Below are positions 1 through 8,802 of a DNA stretch of 44,800 bases, one piece after another (the first letter of the stretch is position 1; the number at the start of each line of letters is the position of its first letter). The translations under genes were made by a program, and so were the position numbers. The DNA comes from Hyphomicrobiales bacterium. GTDB lineage: Bacteria; Pseudomonadota; Alphaproteobacteria; Rhizobiales; JAJFHB01. The DNA lies in assembly GCA_021775615.1 (NCBI GenBank), contig JAJFHL010000382.1, positions 1 to 44,800 of the forward strand. Reading direction: 5' to 3'. A model generated the notes under the pieces. The model was not told the DNA's origin and made no database searches. It worked only from the letters and a program-made list of their open reading frames with translations.

Positions 1-72
1 GCCAAGCCTTTGCCGGGCGGCCTGGACGTCGTCGAACGATACCGGAGCGGCACCTTGCATGTCAGTGTTCAT
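1..72 (-). CDS. eutB: EutB-like PLP-dependent dehydratase (5' end only)
   Basis: Only the first 24 codons lie in the window; the gene continues beyond base 1. The ATG at 72 opens a peptide with a VSFDDVQAARQRL stretch, the N-terminal helix typical of threonine dehydratase-fold PLP enzymes. It starts 9 bp after the eutA stop on the same strand, and EutA/EutB are neighbours in the ectoine/hydroxyectoine utilisation (eut/doe) clusters of rhizobia. EutB is annotated there as a threonine-dehydratase-like enzyme of hydroxyectoine breakdown. The PLP lysine lies outside the window, so the call rests on the first residues and on context. Confidence 0.6.
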   Translation of the reverse strand, partial: MNTDMQGAAPVSFDDVQAARQRLG

Positions 73-81
73 GGCTGCGCC

Positions 82-855
82 TCAGGCCGCGGGGGCCATG
101 GTGAGCAGGCGGCCGTAACCTGGCACCGGATCGGTGATGCCGATGGTGTGCAGCGAGAGCCAGACACCGGCCTGATTGCTGGTGACGACAGGTTTGCCGG
201 CTGCGTCCTCGATGCGCTGCGCCACCTGTGCGGAGGGCAGGGCAGTGCAGGACATGAAAAGCGCCTCGGCATCGGCGGCAAGCGCCGCGCAGCCTGCTTC
301 GAACAGAGAGTCCAGATTGACCCGGGCCATGTCGCGGTCGTCCGCCATGCCGAAACACTCGACATTCGCCACGTCATATCCCTGATCCGCGAAGTAGTCC
401 GCGACGGCGGCGCTGGTTTCCACGATGTAAGGCGTGAGAATGCTGATGCGTTTTGCCCCCAGCGTCTTCAATGCCATATCGGCGGCGCTGGTCGGCGTGA
501 CCACCGGCGTTCCCGGCTTTCCCGCCTGGATCGTCGACACCACGGTGTCGTTGCCGAGGACGGCGGAAGCAGAGGTGCAGCTGTAGTAGATCACATCGAG
601 CGGTTCGTCCGGCAGGATGAGCTCAGCGCCCTCGGTCAGCCTCGGTTGCATCCGTCGCAAGTTTTCCGGTGTTGTCGGGTTCTCGTTGAGGATGCGGTTG
701 CAGTAAATCCCGACCCGGTCATGCGGACACATGCGCACGAAGTCGCGCTCGGTCGTGTGGTCCGTTGCCAGAGCGATCAGGCCGATTCGCCTGGCAACCT
801 GCCGGTCGTCGAGTTTGACGTCCACGGCTGTCTTCTGAATGAGACTGGCATCCAT
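82..855 (-). CDS. eutA: Asp/Glu racemase-family protein, EutA-like (ectoine utilisation)
   Basis: A 257-residue protein of the Asp/Glu racemase / maleate isomerase / arylmalonate decarboxylase superfamily. The two catalytic cysteines expected of this fold are visible in YYSCTSAS and in FMSCTALPS, in the N- and C-terminal halves. The start chosen is ATG 855 (MDASLIQ), preceded by GGGGAA at good spacing; a longer reading frame to 996 has no comparable ribosome site. It lies directly upstream of a eutB-like gene, which supports assignment as EutA of ectoine/hydroxyectoine degradation. EutA's exact reaction is not well established. A maleate cis-trans isomerase is the main alternative from sequence alone; the neighbour favours EutA. 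Confidence 0.75.
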   Translation of the reverse strand: MDASLIQKTAVDVKLDDRQVARRIGLIALATDHTTERDFVRMCPHDRVGIYCNRILNENPTTPENLRRMQPRLTEGAELILPDEPLDVIYYSCTSASAVLGNDTVVSTIQAGKPGTPVVTPTSAADMALKTLGAKRISILTPYIVETSAAVADYFADQGYDVANVECFGMADDRDMARVNLDSLFEAGCAALAADAEALFMSCTALPSAQVAQRIEDAAGKPVVTSNQAGVWLSLHTIGITDPVPGYGRLLTMAPAA

Positions 856-932
856 AACCGGTGTTCCCCGCGCCCCCTGATTTCGCACGGCATAGTCCGC
901 CAAAGCCGGGCCGGATTCAAGCGTTGTCGTCG

Positions 933-3065
933 CTAGCCGAGAACCAGCGGATTTCCGAGCAGGGGCTTGACATTGCGGACCTGCTCGACCGCCCATTTGA
1001 GGGTGTCCAGTTTGGCCCCGGAGAGCTCCTTCGGCGCGACGGAGTTGCCGAGTGGGATGCCACGGTCGATGTCGCGAAGCTGCTGTTCGAGAATGGCGCC
1101 CAGGATGACGCGATGGGCGTCGATGAGGTTGTTCAGGATGTGGACGTCGCTCGGCATGTGTTCGCGCACCGCTTCAAGTCGTTCCGGCGTGGTGCGTGCC
1201 GGCAACCTGTGACGCAGCGCGAGAACCCGTGCCGCGGAGAATATCGGCATGATGCCACCCATCTTGAGATCGACGCGGCCATCCTTCAGCTGAAAGCGGC
1301 CGAACCATCCAAGTGGCACGTCAACATCCGAGGCGTTGTGCGCAAGCAATTGCAGGAAGCTCTTCGAGTTGGCGGCAAGCTCCAGCGCTTCGTCCCGTAT
1401 CGTATTCGCCAAGGCGGTCTCACCATGTACCGGGGTCGAATCGAAGAAAATGTCGGTGTTGAGGATGTCCTGCGGCCGGGAATGCCCGATCCAGCCGGAA
1501 ATCGAGGTGCGCCAAGCATCAATGGACATGCGCCACTCTGAATTGGCGGCCATTATGCCGCCCTTGCAGTACACCACGCCGACGCTGTTGAGGATGACGG
1601 ATACCCGTTTTCCAAGTGACGCCAGCCATTTGTCTTCCGGCCCCCCCGGTTCGCCTTTCTCAAAGACAATTGCATTGTCCTGATCCATGGCGAGCAGGCT
1701 TTCGCCGCGGCCGCCCGATCCCAGTACAATCATTGCATAAGGCGTCGGCGGGGTGCCCTTGCCGCTTTCCAGCATATCGCGTTCGGCAATCACGCAGGCC
1801 TGCCTGGTCAGGGCCCGAAGTTCGCTGGATATGATGGAGGCGATGTCGCGCGGGTCGACTTCTTCGTAGGTCAGGCCAAGGGCGATCATCGACAGCTTGG
1901 CCCAGACGGTTCCAAGGTCTTCCGGGGATTCTGCCTGTTCGATTTCATCGCCCATGGATATGGCGTCGCCGGCGCGCTGGCCCAGAAGGTCGCGCGAGGT
2001 AACCGCGCCGATGAGCTTGCCAGCGCTATCGGTCACCGCCAGATGTCTCAGGCCCTCGATGTTCAGACGAGAGATCGCCCTATAGGCGTATTCGTTTTCC
2101 GCGACACTGATCAAAGGATGCGTGGCGACATCGCCCGCGGTGCGTGCCATGGCGCCCTGTGGGTCGGCGTCGATGGCGCGCAGCAGGTCGCGTTCGGTGA
2201 TGATGCCGTTGGCATTCGCATCCGGTCCGGCACGCACGAAGACCGACGAAATTTGGTCGCGCATCAGCAGGGAAAGGACATCGCGCAGCGAGGTTGCCGC
2301 ATCGACCACCGCGGGAGGCGTGCTCATGATGTCGGCAATACGGTGGCGATAGGGAAAGCTGTCGACGCGCGCCAGCGCGGCAATGGAGCTTTGTTGCGTT
2401 TCGCCCGACCGCACCACTTCGAGCCAGCCGGCTTTTGCCTCATCCGACATTTGCGTCGAGAGCCTGCGGCAGGCGGTTTCCGCCTCGGCCAGAGTGCGAA
2501 TTCCCTTCTCGCGTAGTTGTGGGACGAGGGCGAGAAAGACTTGCGCTGTCAGCACCGCGTCGGCAAGCGCGTTATGGCGGTGTTCGGTTGCGCAGCCGAG
2601 CCAACTGGCCACCGTATCGAGGGCCTGGTCGGGCAGGGGGGGCGCCAGAAGCTGTACCAGATGGCGCACGTCGAGGCTGCGCGGGGGCTGCCACGTGAGG
2701 CCGGCGCGCTCGGCTTCCGCCTTGAACATCGCAAGATCGAATCCGGTCGAATAGCCAAGCAGGATGGTATCGGCGGCCCAGTCCGTGAACGCGTTGAAGG
2801 CGGGCGGAAAGGCATCGGCGCCGCGTATGTCGTCGTCGGTTATGTGGTGGATCTTCGTTGATTCGGCGGGGATCGGCTCGTGGGGATCGACGAAAGCATC
2901 GAAGGTCGAGGTGCCGTCGAGCTTTCCCTTTTCGATGCGGATGGCGCCGATTTGGATAATCCGCGCCTTCCTGACGTCAAGGCCCGTCGTTTCGGTATCG
3001 AACGATACGGCGGTGAGGGAGAACAGGGGCGTGCCGGAAGAGGTTTCGACGATTCGTGCCGTCAT
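933..3065 (-). CDS. DnaQ-type 3'-5' exonuclease / CBS pair / DUF294 nucleotidyltransferase fusion
   Basis: This 710-residue protein joins three modules. Residues 15-190 are a DEDDh exonuclease: DTETTGL (D23, E25), GYSTGFD (D110) and HRHNALAD (H164, D169). Residues 240-365 form a CBS-domain pair (IADIMSTPPAVV, a normal adenylate-sensing module), ending in TSRDLLG. From about residue 400 comes a DUF294 GlnD-like nucleotidyltransferase with GSGGRGES (449-456) and the acidic pair D461/D463, followed by the DUF294 C-terminal helical domain. It follows a hypothetical gene by 31 bp on the same strand and is divergent from a sodium:solute symporter pair. DUF294/CBS proteins are often found beside acetate-type symporters, so control of uptake by nucleotidylation is a reasonable but unproved idea. 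Substrate unknown. Confidence 0.85.
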   Translation of the reverse strand: MTARIVETSSGTPLFSLTAVSFDTETTGLDVRKARIIQIGAIRIEKGKLDGTSTFDAFVDPHEPIPAESTKIHHITDDDIRGADAFPPAFNAFTDWAADTILLGYSTGFDLAMFKAEAERAGLTWQPPRSLDVRHLVQLLAPPLPDQALDTVASWLGCATEHRHNALADAVLTAQVFLALVPQLREKGIRTLAEAETACRRLSTQMSDEAKAGWLEVVRSGETQQSSIAALARVDSFPYRHRIADIMSTPPAVVDAATSLRDVLSLLMRDQISSVFVRAGPDANANGIITERDLLRAIDADPQGAMARTAGDVATHPLISVAENEYAYRAISRLNIEGLRHLAVTDSAGKLIGAVTSRDLLGQRAGDAISMGDEIEQAESPEDLGTVWAKLSMIALGLTYEEVDPRDIASIISSELRALTRQACVIAERDMLESGKGTPPTPYAMIVLGSGGRGESLLAMDQDNAIVFEKGEPGGPEDKWLASLGKRVSVILNSVGVVYCKGGIMAANSEWRMSIDAWRTSISGWIGHSRPQDILNTDIFFDSTPVHGETALANTIRDEALELAANSKSFLQLLAHNASDVDVPLGWFGRFQLKDGRVDLKMGGIMPIFSAARVLALRHRLPARTTPERLEAVREHMPSDVHILNNLIDAHRVILGAILEQQLRDIDRGIPLGNSVAPKELSGAKLDTLKWAVEQVRNVKPLLGNPLVLG

Positions 3066-3096
3066 TCAGATACGCACTCCTGCATGCCAGACGGCG

Positions 3097-3756
3097 TCAT
3101 TGCCGGCGCTGCCTCCACTCCTCGCAGACCGCTCCGGCGTCGATCCGTTTGCGCAGCTGCTCGCGGACATCGCGCCAGCGGAATCGCGTTGAATTGACAA
3201 CGATTTCCTCGTCCAGCTTCTTGAACTCGTCAACCACAGGGGCCCATTTGATGAGGTCGTGGGGGCTTTTGTGGAACGCGTTTTCGCCGACGCCGGCGCC
3301 GTTCCATTCGACGCCAATCAGGCGCTCGGCAAAGGCGTTCGTGACCTGCGTCAGCAATTCAGTGTCGTCGGCCTCGTAAAAGGTGCTTTCGATAGCGCTG
3401 TCGAAGCAGTGCCGGGCCAGATCAGCGGTTTCCTGCGCAGTGAGGCGGTCTGTGCCGCGCGCCGTGGCTGCTGCAAACACGGCCAGATCCGACAGACAGG
3501 AGGCATAGATACGCCACTTGGCGAAGTTGATCGATTGCGCGTACACATCGTCTTCGAACATGACTCGGTAACGGGTTCCCATGCGGGTTTTCAGGTACCC
3601 GTAGAGCGAAGTTTGCGCCACATAGGCGGCCCGGGTTTGGACAAATTCGGCCAACTTATCCACAGTATCGAAGGGACTTCTGTCGAATCGCAGCGTCAGC
3701 GCACGGCGCAATTGTGGCGGAATTGCTTCGATAATTCGGGATAACGATAGAATCAC
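3097..3756 (-). CDS. conserved hypothetical protein upstream of the exonuclease/nucleotidyltransferase fusion
   Basis: A 219-residue, mostly helical, soluble protein that I do not recognise. It has no signal peptide or membrane segment and contains aromatic- and charge-rich stretches such as FRWRDVREQLRKRID near the C-terminus. The frame opens with GTG at 3756; a GGAG lies about 12 bases upstream, so the start is not certain. It is followed by the DnaQ-CBS-DUF294 gene after 31 bp and probably shares its transcript. About 150 bp separate it from the divergent symporter operon, so both may be controlled from one intergenic region. Reality as a gene is supported by full-length coding between two real genes with no other good frame. 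Confidence 0.7.
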   Translation of the reverse strand: MILSLSRIIEAIPPQLRRALTLRFDRSPFDTVDKLAEFVQTRAAYVAQTSLYGYLKTRMGTRYRVMFEDDVYAQSINFAKWRIYASCLSDLAVFAAATARGTDRLTAQETADLARHCFDSAIESTFYEADDTELLTQVTNAFAERLIGVEWNGAGVGENAFHKSPHDLIKWAPVVDEFKKLDEEIVVNSTRFRWRDVREQLRKRIDAGAVCEEWRQRRQ

Positions 3757-3906
3757 GGTCGGGGAAACTCCGGGGTATTACCAATTTGTATAACTTGTCC
3801 GGGATTGCACTGGTCTGGTATTTGAGTCTTGCAGTCCGCTATTGGGAAATCAAGGTGGCGGTTGTACGCGCGCTGATCGAAGCGCATTTATTGTGGGAGG
3901 GGACGC

Positions 3907-4173
3907 ATGTCTCAGGAAGATGCTGCCAAGCTGGAAGCCCACTGGTCGAAAACTCGAACATTGATGATTATCGTTATGGTCATCTGGTTCATTTTCTCCT
4001 TCGTGGTTCACTGGTTTGCAAAAGATCTCAACGGTTCGTCGTTTCTCGGCTTCCCGTTGGGTTACTACATGGCCGCTCAAGGCTCACTCGCCATCTTTGT
4101 CATTCTGATCGCCCTGTCGAACTGGCGGCAAAATCAGATCGACAAGGAATTCGGCTTTGATGAAGACGAATAG
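3907..4173 (+). CDS. DUF4212 small subunit of a sodium:solute symporter
   Basis: An 88-residue protein with two membrane helices (about 18-38 and 53-74) and a short acidic cytoplasmic tail ending in DEDE. The opening pattern EAHWSKTRTLM and the FPLGYYMAAQGS stretch are characteristic of DUF4212, the small partner of a subfamily of acetate/solute symporters (the VC_2705 type). The start ATG 3907 follows GGGAGGGG at good spacing. The large subunit begins 12 bp after its stop, so the two are co-transcribed and probably form one transporter. Confidence 0.9.
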   Translation: MSQEDAAKLEAHWSKTRTLMIIVMVIWFIFSFVVHWFAKDLNGSSFLGFPLGYYMAAQGSLAIFVILIALSNWRQNQIDKEFGFDEDE

Positions 4174-4185
4174 GGGAGCCGAACA

Positions 4186-6018
4186 ATGAAGGGTGGTTTT
4201 ATTGAAAATCTGCCGCGTATCTACGGATTGTATACGGGCGGGTTCATAGTTTTCTGTCTCATCATGGCTGTCTTCGAATGGATGGGCATGAGCTCCGAGG
4301 TCATCGGCATTCTCTTTGTCGCGTTCACCATTGTGATCTATGCCGGCATCGGCTGGCTGTCGCGGACAATGCAGGTGGACGCCTACTATGTCGCAGGGCG
4401 TGAGGTTCCCCCTGTGTTCAACGGCATGGCGACCGCGGCGGACTGGATGTCCGGCGCCTCGTTCGTGGCGTTGGCAGGCGGCGTCTATTTCGGCGGCCAC
4501 GGCTATCTGGCATTTGTTGTCGGCTGGACCGGCGGCTATGTGCTTGTGGCCTCGCTGATGGCGCCTTATCTGCGCAAGTTCGGCTGCTACACGGTTCCCG
4601 ACTTTATCGGCACGCGATACGGCGGAAACCTGGCCCGCTTCATCGCGGTTATCGTGCTGGTGGTTGCATCGTTCACCTACGTGACGGCGCAGATCAACGC
4701 TACCGGCACCATCGCCTCTCGCGCCTTGGGAATACCGTTTGAAGTCGGTGTTTGGTTCGGACTGCTCGGCATCCTCCTGTGCTCGATGCTCGGTGGCATG
4801 CGGGCCGTGACCTGGACCCAGGTGGCTCAGTATATCGTGCTGATCATCGCCTATCTGGTGCCGGTGTTCTGGATGTCCAACAAACAGGGCTTCGGCGTCA
4901 TTCCGCACTTCGGATATGGCGACGCGATCACCAAGATCACCGAACTGGAACCACTTCTTGGGCTTGGCACTCCGGGCGATGCGGCATTCACCGCACAGCT
5001 GAAGGCGGAAGGCTTCAAGGTCGCCGTGCTGACGACACCGCATAACGGCCCGGCCGGAACCGCGCTGTCGTCGTGGAAGTTCGTGACGTTGGCTTTCTGC
5101 ATGATGGCCGGTACGGCATCGCTGCCGCACATCCTGATGCGCTACTTCACGACCCCGACGGTCAAGGCCGCGCGCAACTCGGTGGGCTGGTCCTTGTTCT
5201 TCATCTTCCTGCTGTACTTCACCGCGCCGACACTTGCGACGCTGACGAAGCTGCAGCTTCTGGACCCCCAACTCCCGACCGCCATCATCGGCAAGGCCTA
5301 TGAGGAAGTCGCGGCGCTCGACTGGATCCAGAAATGGAACGAAGTGAAGATGCTGGCGATCAACGACACCAACGGTGACGGAATATTGCAGCTCAACGAG
5401 TTCTGGATGCGCCGCGACATTGTCGTGCTCGCAACGCCTGAAATCGCGGGACTGCCATATGTGATCTCCGGTCTTGTGGCCGCGGGTGGCATGGCTGCCG
5501 CCATGTCGACTGCCGACGGCCTCCTGCTGGCCATCGCCAACGCACTGAGCCACGATCTTTACTACAAGATCATCGATCCGAAGGCTGACACCAAGACGCG
5601 GCTTATCGTTGCCCGTATCTTGTTGTTCGTTATCGGTGCGGCTGGTGCCGGCGTGGCGATGTTGCAACTCACCGGTATCCTCGGTGCGGTTGCGTGGGCC
5701 TTCTGCTTCGCATGCTCCGGTCTGTTCTTCCCGCTGGTCCTTGGTGTCTGGTGGAAGAGGGCAAACCGGCCTGGTGCGATCGCAGGCATGGCAGGCGGCT
5801 TTGCGGCTGGTTCGGCATATCTGTACTATGTCTATACCGGCGGTACGCCATGGATCGGCATCGACCATCTGCGGTTCGGAATGATCGGCATGCCGGTCAG
5901 CCTGATCCTGATGATCGTCGTTTCGCTGGCGACCGAAGAGCCTGATGCGGAAACGCAGGCCATGGTCGATGCGACACGCATACCGAAAGGCGATACGATC
6001 CTGGGCAGCCAACACTGA
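4186..6018 (+). CDS. sodium:solute symporter large subunit (acetate-permease-like, VC_2705 subfamily)
   Basis: A 610-residue SSS-family transporter with about 13 hydrophobic helices. Family landmarks include DAYYVAGREVPP after the first helices, the ADWMSGASF segment (86-93), and the STADGLLLAIANALSHD helix (about 441-457). It probably imports a small carboxylate with sodium; acetate is the usual annotation, but the substrate cannot be read from sequence. An unusual soluble insert (about 375-410) carries a loop with perfect EF-hand spacing: D394, N396, D398, G399, I400 and E405. It pairs with the DUF4212 subunit upstream and faces the divergent nucleotidyltransferase operon. A hairpin terminator follows its stop. 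Confidence 0.92.
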   Translation: MKGGFIENLPRIYGLYTGGFIVFCLIMAVFEWMGMSSEVIGILFVAFTIVIYAGIGWLSRTMQVDAYYVAGREVPPVFNGMATAADWMSGASFVALAGGVYFGGHGYLAFVVGWTGGYVLVASLMAPYLRKFGCYTVPDFIGTRYGGNLARFIAVIVLVVASFTYVTAQINATGTIASRALGIPFEVGVWFGLLGILLCSMLGGMRAVTWTQVAQYIVLIIAYLVPVFWMSNKQGFGVIPHFGYGDAITKITELEPLLGLGTPGDAAFTAQLKAEGFKVAVLTTPHNGPAGTALSSWKFVTLAFCMMAGTASLPHILMRYFTTPTVKAARNSVGWSLFFIFLLYFTAPTLATLTKLQLLDPQLPTAIIGKAYEEVAALDWIQKWNEVKMLAINDTNGDGILQLNEFWMRRDIVVLATPEIAGLPYVISGLVAAGGMAAAMSTADGLLLAIANALSHDLYYKIIDPKADTKTRLIVARILLFVIGAAGAGVAMLQLTGILGAVAWAFCFACSGLFFPLVLGVWWKRANRPGAIAGMAGGFAAGSAYLYYVYTGGTPWIGIDHLRFGMIGMPVSLILMIVVSLATEEPDAETQAMVDATRIPKGDTILGSQH

Positions 6019-6040
6019 CCCTTTTTGGATAAACACTGCA

Positions 6041-6064
6041 GGGGCGGGACATTGGTCCCGCCCC
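6041..6064 (+). terminator. hairpin terminator after the symporter operon
   Basis: A perfect 10-bp stem (GGGGCGGGAC / GTCCCGCCCC) with a 4-base loop ATTG lies 22 bp after the symporter stop. The downstream tail is only moderately T-rich (TAACTCTTT), so termination may be partial. It would separate the symporter from the small membrane protein downstream. Confidence 0.6.
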
Positions 6065-6094
6065 TAACTCTTTCAGGCCGCGGAGTTCAGGCAG

Positions 6095-6460
6095 TTGGAA
6101 GCCGTAGACACCACAACCATCGACATCCATCCCCTGTGGGTCAACACGATCGACTACATTCTGGGGATGGTCATGTGGACGCTGATCGGCCGGTCGGCGT
6201 TGAACCTTTTCCTGCCTGAAGACAGCGACTGGTTCTTCATGAAGGTCTTCGTGCGTGCCACGAATCCCATCCTGCGCGTGTTCGGGCCGATCACACCAAG
6301 CTTCCTCATTCCCCTGGTCGTGCCGCTTTATGTGGCCTGGTTCTTCTACCTGTTCCGCTTCTATGCCATGCCGTGGTTGCTTGGATACGGCACCATGGGC
6401 ATGCTGTCGTTTTCGCTGGAAGGCGATATCGCCAGAGCGATATACGATATCTTCTATTGA
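6095..6460 (+). CDS. small integral membrane protein (possibly DUF6460/YggT-like)
   Basis: A 121-residue hydrophobic protein with probably two to three membrane helices (about 17-38, 67-88 and a shorter one near 95-110). The segment NLFLPEDSDWFFMKVFVRATNPILRVFGPITP resembles the loop and second helix of YggT-type proteins, in shortened quotation: RATNPILRVFGPITP. The only sensible start is TTG at 6095, which has GGAG nine bases upstream; the first ATG would remove a large part of the protein. It lies just downstream of the symporter and its terminator. Function unknown; the family link is tentative. Confidence 0.65.
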   Translation: MEAVDTTTIDIHPLWVNTIDYILGMVMWTLIGRSALNLFLPEDSDWFFMKVFVRATNPILRVFGPITPSFLIPLVVPLYVAWFFYLFRFYAMPWLLGYGTMGMLSFSLEGDIARAIYDIFY

Positions 6461-6567
6461 CCCGTACCCACCGGGCCGCGGACATCCGTGTCATAAAGTT
6501 GCATTGCACGCGGGCAGGTGCTTAAACACTGCGCGCCTGATCCGTTGAGCGAGCCTCCAGTCTGCCT

Positions 6568-7872
6568 ATGAACCAGCTTTCATCATTCGAGGGAAAGATC
6601 TCGTCCCGCGATGCCGTAATCTGCATCTACGGCCTCGGTTATGTCGGCCTGCCGCTTGCGTTGCGGTACTCGGAAGTCGGCTTTCGCGTTGTCGGCGTTG
6701 ACATCGACGAAGAGCGCGTCGCGCGGCTCAACAGCGGTGTCAGCGGTATCGACCATCTGCCCGATGAGCGGGTGGCGGCGGCGCGCGCCAACGGCTTCGA
6801 GGCGACCAGCGATTTTGCCAGGACGAGCGAGGGCGATGCCCTGATCATCTGCGTGCCGACACCGCTTAACCGCTATCGCGAGCCCGATCTGAGCTATATC
6901 GAGAACACCGCTGAAAGGATTGCGCCGCATCTGCGTGAAGGCCAGTTGGTGGCACTCGAAAGCACCACGTATCCCGGAACCACCGAAGAGGTGTTGCAGC
7001 CAAGGCTGGAAGTCGGCGGGCTGAAGGCGGGATCGGATTTCTTTCTCGTCTATTCGCCCGAGCGCGAGGATCCGGGCAACGCCAAGTTTCCGACCCATAA
7101 GATACCCAAGATCTGCGGCGGCCTGACCGAAGACTGTCTCACGGCCGGGCTGGCGCTCTACGGCGCGGCCATCGAACGCGTGGTGCCGGTGAGCTCGCCC
7201 CGGGCCGCGGAAATGACCAAACTGCTGGAGAACATTCACCGGGTGGTCAATATCGGCCTTGTCAACGAGATGAAAATCATCGCCACTCGCATGGGCATCG
7301 ACGTGCATGAAGTGGTCGATGCGGCGGCAACCAAGCCGTTCGGCTTTACACCCTATTACCCGGGCCCCGGGATCGGCGGTCACTGCATCCCCATCGATCC
7401 GTTCTATCTGACCTGGAAGGCGCGCGAGTTCGGCGTGCATACCCGCTTCATCGAGCTTGCCGGCGAGATCAACACCAATATGCCACCATGGGTGCTCGAC
7501 AGGATCATCGATGCGCTCAACATGCAGGGCCTGGCGCTCAGCCGCTCGCGCATTCTGGTGCTCGGCGTGGCCTACAAGAAGAACATCGACGATCTGCGTG
7601 AATCACCGGCGCTTGAGCTCATCCATCTGCTGCAGGAGAACAGGGCCGATGTCAGTTTCTCCGACCCCTTTGTGCCATTGATGCGCGATCGCAAGGGCCG
7701 CGACCTGGAAAGTGTGCCGCTCACCGCCGAAACCATTGCCGGGTTCGATCTGGCCGTGCTGGTCACCAATCACGATGCGTTCGATTACGATCTGATCCGC
7801 GAGCATGCCAAGCAGATTGTCGACACGCGAGGTGTCTACCGGGAAGCGGAAAATCACATCATAAAGGCTTAA
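6568..7872 (+). CDS. nucleotide-sugar 6-dehydrogenase (UDP-GlcNAc/UDP-glucose dehydrogenase family)
   Basis: A 434-residue NAD-dependent enzyme that oxidises C6 of a UDP-sugar to the carboxylate. The Rossmann motif is GLGYVG (22-27) with an acidic residue D45 for NAD; CVPTPL (95-100) and ESTTYPGT follow. The catalytic cysteine is C273 in [11 protein letters not shown]. Sequence style resembles the WbpA/TviB group acting on UDP-N-acetylhexosamines more than the short UDP-glucose enzymes, but the substrate cannot be fixed. It would feed polysaccharide or O-antigen synthesis. No glycosyltransferase is nearby; instead a PPK2 gene begins 22 bp after its stop, so the two are probably co-transcribed. 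Confidence 0.9.
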   Translation: MNQLSSFEGKISSRDAVICIYGLGYVGLPLALRYSEVGFRVVGVDIDEERVARLNSGVSGIDHLPDERVAAARANGFEATSDFARTSEGDALIICVPTPLNRYREPDLSYIENTAERIAPHLREGQLVALESTTYPGTTEEVLQPRLEVGGLKAGSDFFLVYSPEREDPGNAKFPTHKIPKICGGLTEDCLTAGLALYGAAIERVVPVSSPRAAEMTKLLENIHRVVNIGLVNEMKIIATRMGIDVHEVVDAAATKPFGFTPYYPGPGIGGHCIPIDPFYLTWKAREFGVHTRFIELAGEINTNMPPWVLDRIIDALNMQGLALSRSRILVLGVAYKKNIDDLRESPALELIHLLQENRADVSFSDPFVPLMRDRKGRDLESVPLTAETIAGFDLAVLVTNHDAFDYDLIREHAKQIVDTRGVYREAENHIIKA

Positions 7873-7894
7873 GCCAGCCCATCGGGAGGTCCAC

Positions 7895-8761
7895 ATGAGT
7901 GCTGAAGACCGCAACGGCGAACCAATCGCGGAAGAGCACTACACGCTCGAAACCGATGAATTACACCCCGAGATCGAAGCGCGCGCGTTTCGCAGCGGCG
8001 GTTTTCCCTACGACGACAAGATGAAAACCGGGGCCTACGAGGAGCAGTTGCGACTGCTTCAGATCGAGCTCTGCAAGGTGCAGGACTGGCAGCGGCAGAG
8101 CGGCGAACGGATCGTCATGGTTTTCGAGGGCCGCGATACCGCCGGCAAGGGCGGCACCATCAAGCGCTTCATGGAGCATCTCAATCCGCGCCACGCCCAT
8201 GTGGTTGCTCTCTCCAAGCCGACCGAGGCCGAAAGCGGGCAATGGTACTTCCAGCGCTATGTGGCGCACATGCCGACCGCCGGCGACATGGCTCTGCTCG
8301 ACCGCTCCTGGTACAACCGTGCCGGTGTCGAGCGGGTGATGGGGTTCTGTACGCCTGAACAGACCGAGCAGTTTTTCCAGGAGGCGCCCGAGTTCGAGCA
8401 CATGCTGGTGCGCGATGGGGTCCGGCTGTTCAAGTTCTGGCTGACAATCGGCCGCGAACAGCAGCTGCGCCGGTTTCATCGACGCAAGGGCGATCCTCTC
8501 AAGCGCTGGAAACTGTCGCCGATCGACTATGCGGCCGTCGGCAAGTGGGGCGAGTACACGGCCGCCAAGATCGACATGTTCGCGCGTACGCACACCGAGC
8601 ACGCACCCTGGACGGTGATCAAATCCAACGACAAGAAGCGCGCTCGACTGAACTGCATTCGCGTGATGTTGAACGCGCTCGACTATGCGGAGAAGGATCG
8701 CGGTGCGTTCGGAGAGATCGACGCCAGGATCGTCGGCACCGGAGTGGACGAGATCGAGTAG
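7895..8761 (+). CDS. ppk2: polyphosphate kinase 2
   Basis: A 288-residue PPK2-family enzyme that transfers phosphate between polyphosphate and nucleotides (typically making GTP or ATP from the diphosphates). The Walker A region is GRDTAGKGGT (79-88), the Walker B region LLDRSWYNRAGVERVMGF (134-151), and the lid carries RRFHRRKGDPLKRWKLS. Length and motif order fit the single-domain class I PPK2 proteins. The start ATG 7895 is preceded by GGGAGG. It follows the nucleotide-sugar dehydrogenase closely. Confidence 0.95.
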   Translation: MSAEDRNGEPIAEEHYTLETDELHPEIEARAFRSGGFPYDDKMKTGAYEEQLRLLQIELCKVQDWQRQSGERIVMVFEGRDTAGKGGTIKRFMEHLNPRHAHVVALSKPTEAESGQWYFQRYVAHMPTAGDMALLDRSWYNRAGVERVMGFCTPEQTEQFFQEAPEFEHMLVRDGVRLFKFWLTIGREQQLRRFHRRKGDPLKRWKLSPIDYAAVGKWGEYTAAKIDMFARTHTEHAPWTVIKSNDKKRARLNCIRVMLNALDYAEKDRGAFGEIDARIVGTGVDEIE

Positions 8762-8802
8762 ACCCGCGCCTTCACTCAAGCGCTTCGGTAAGAAGAAGGG
8801 GG

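Noticed and set aside
3656-3664. A second perfect TTATCCACA sequence
   Set aside because: It lies inside the coding region of the 219-residue gene without companions, so probably chance.
4084-6036. A 650-codon open frame on the minus strand opposite the symporter gene
   Set aside because: It is the antisense of a well-recognised transporter; its translation is Arg/His/Asp-rich and matches no protein pattern, as expected from GC-rich antisense frames.
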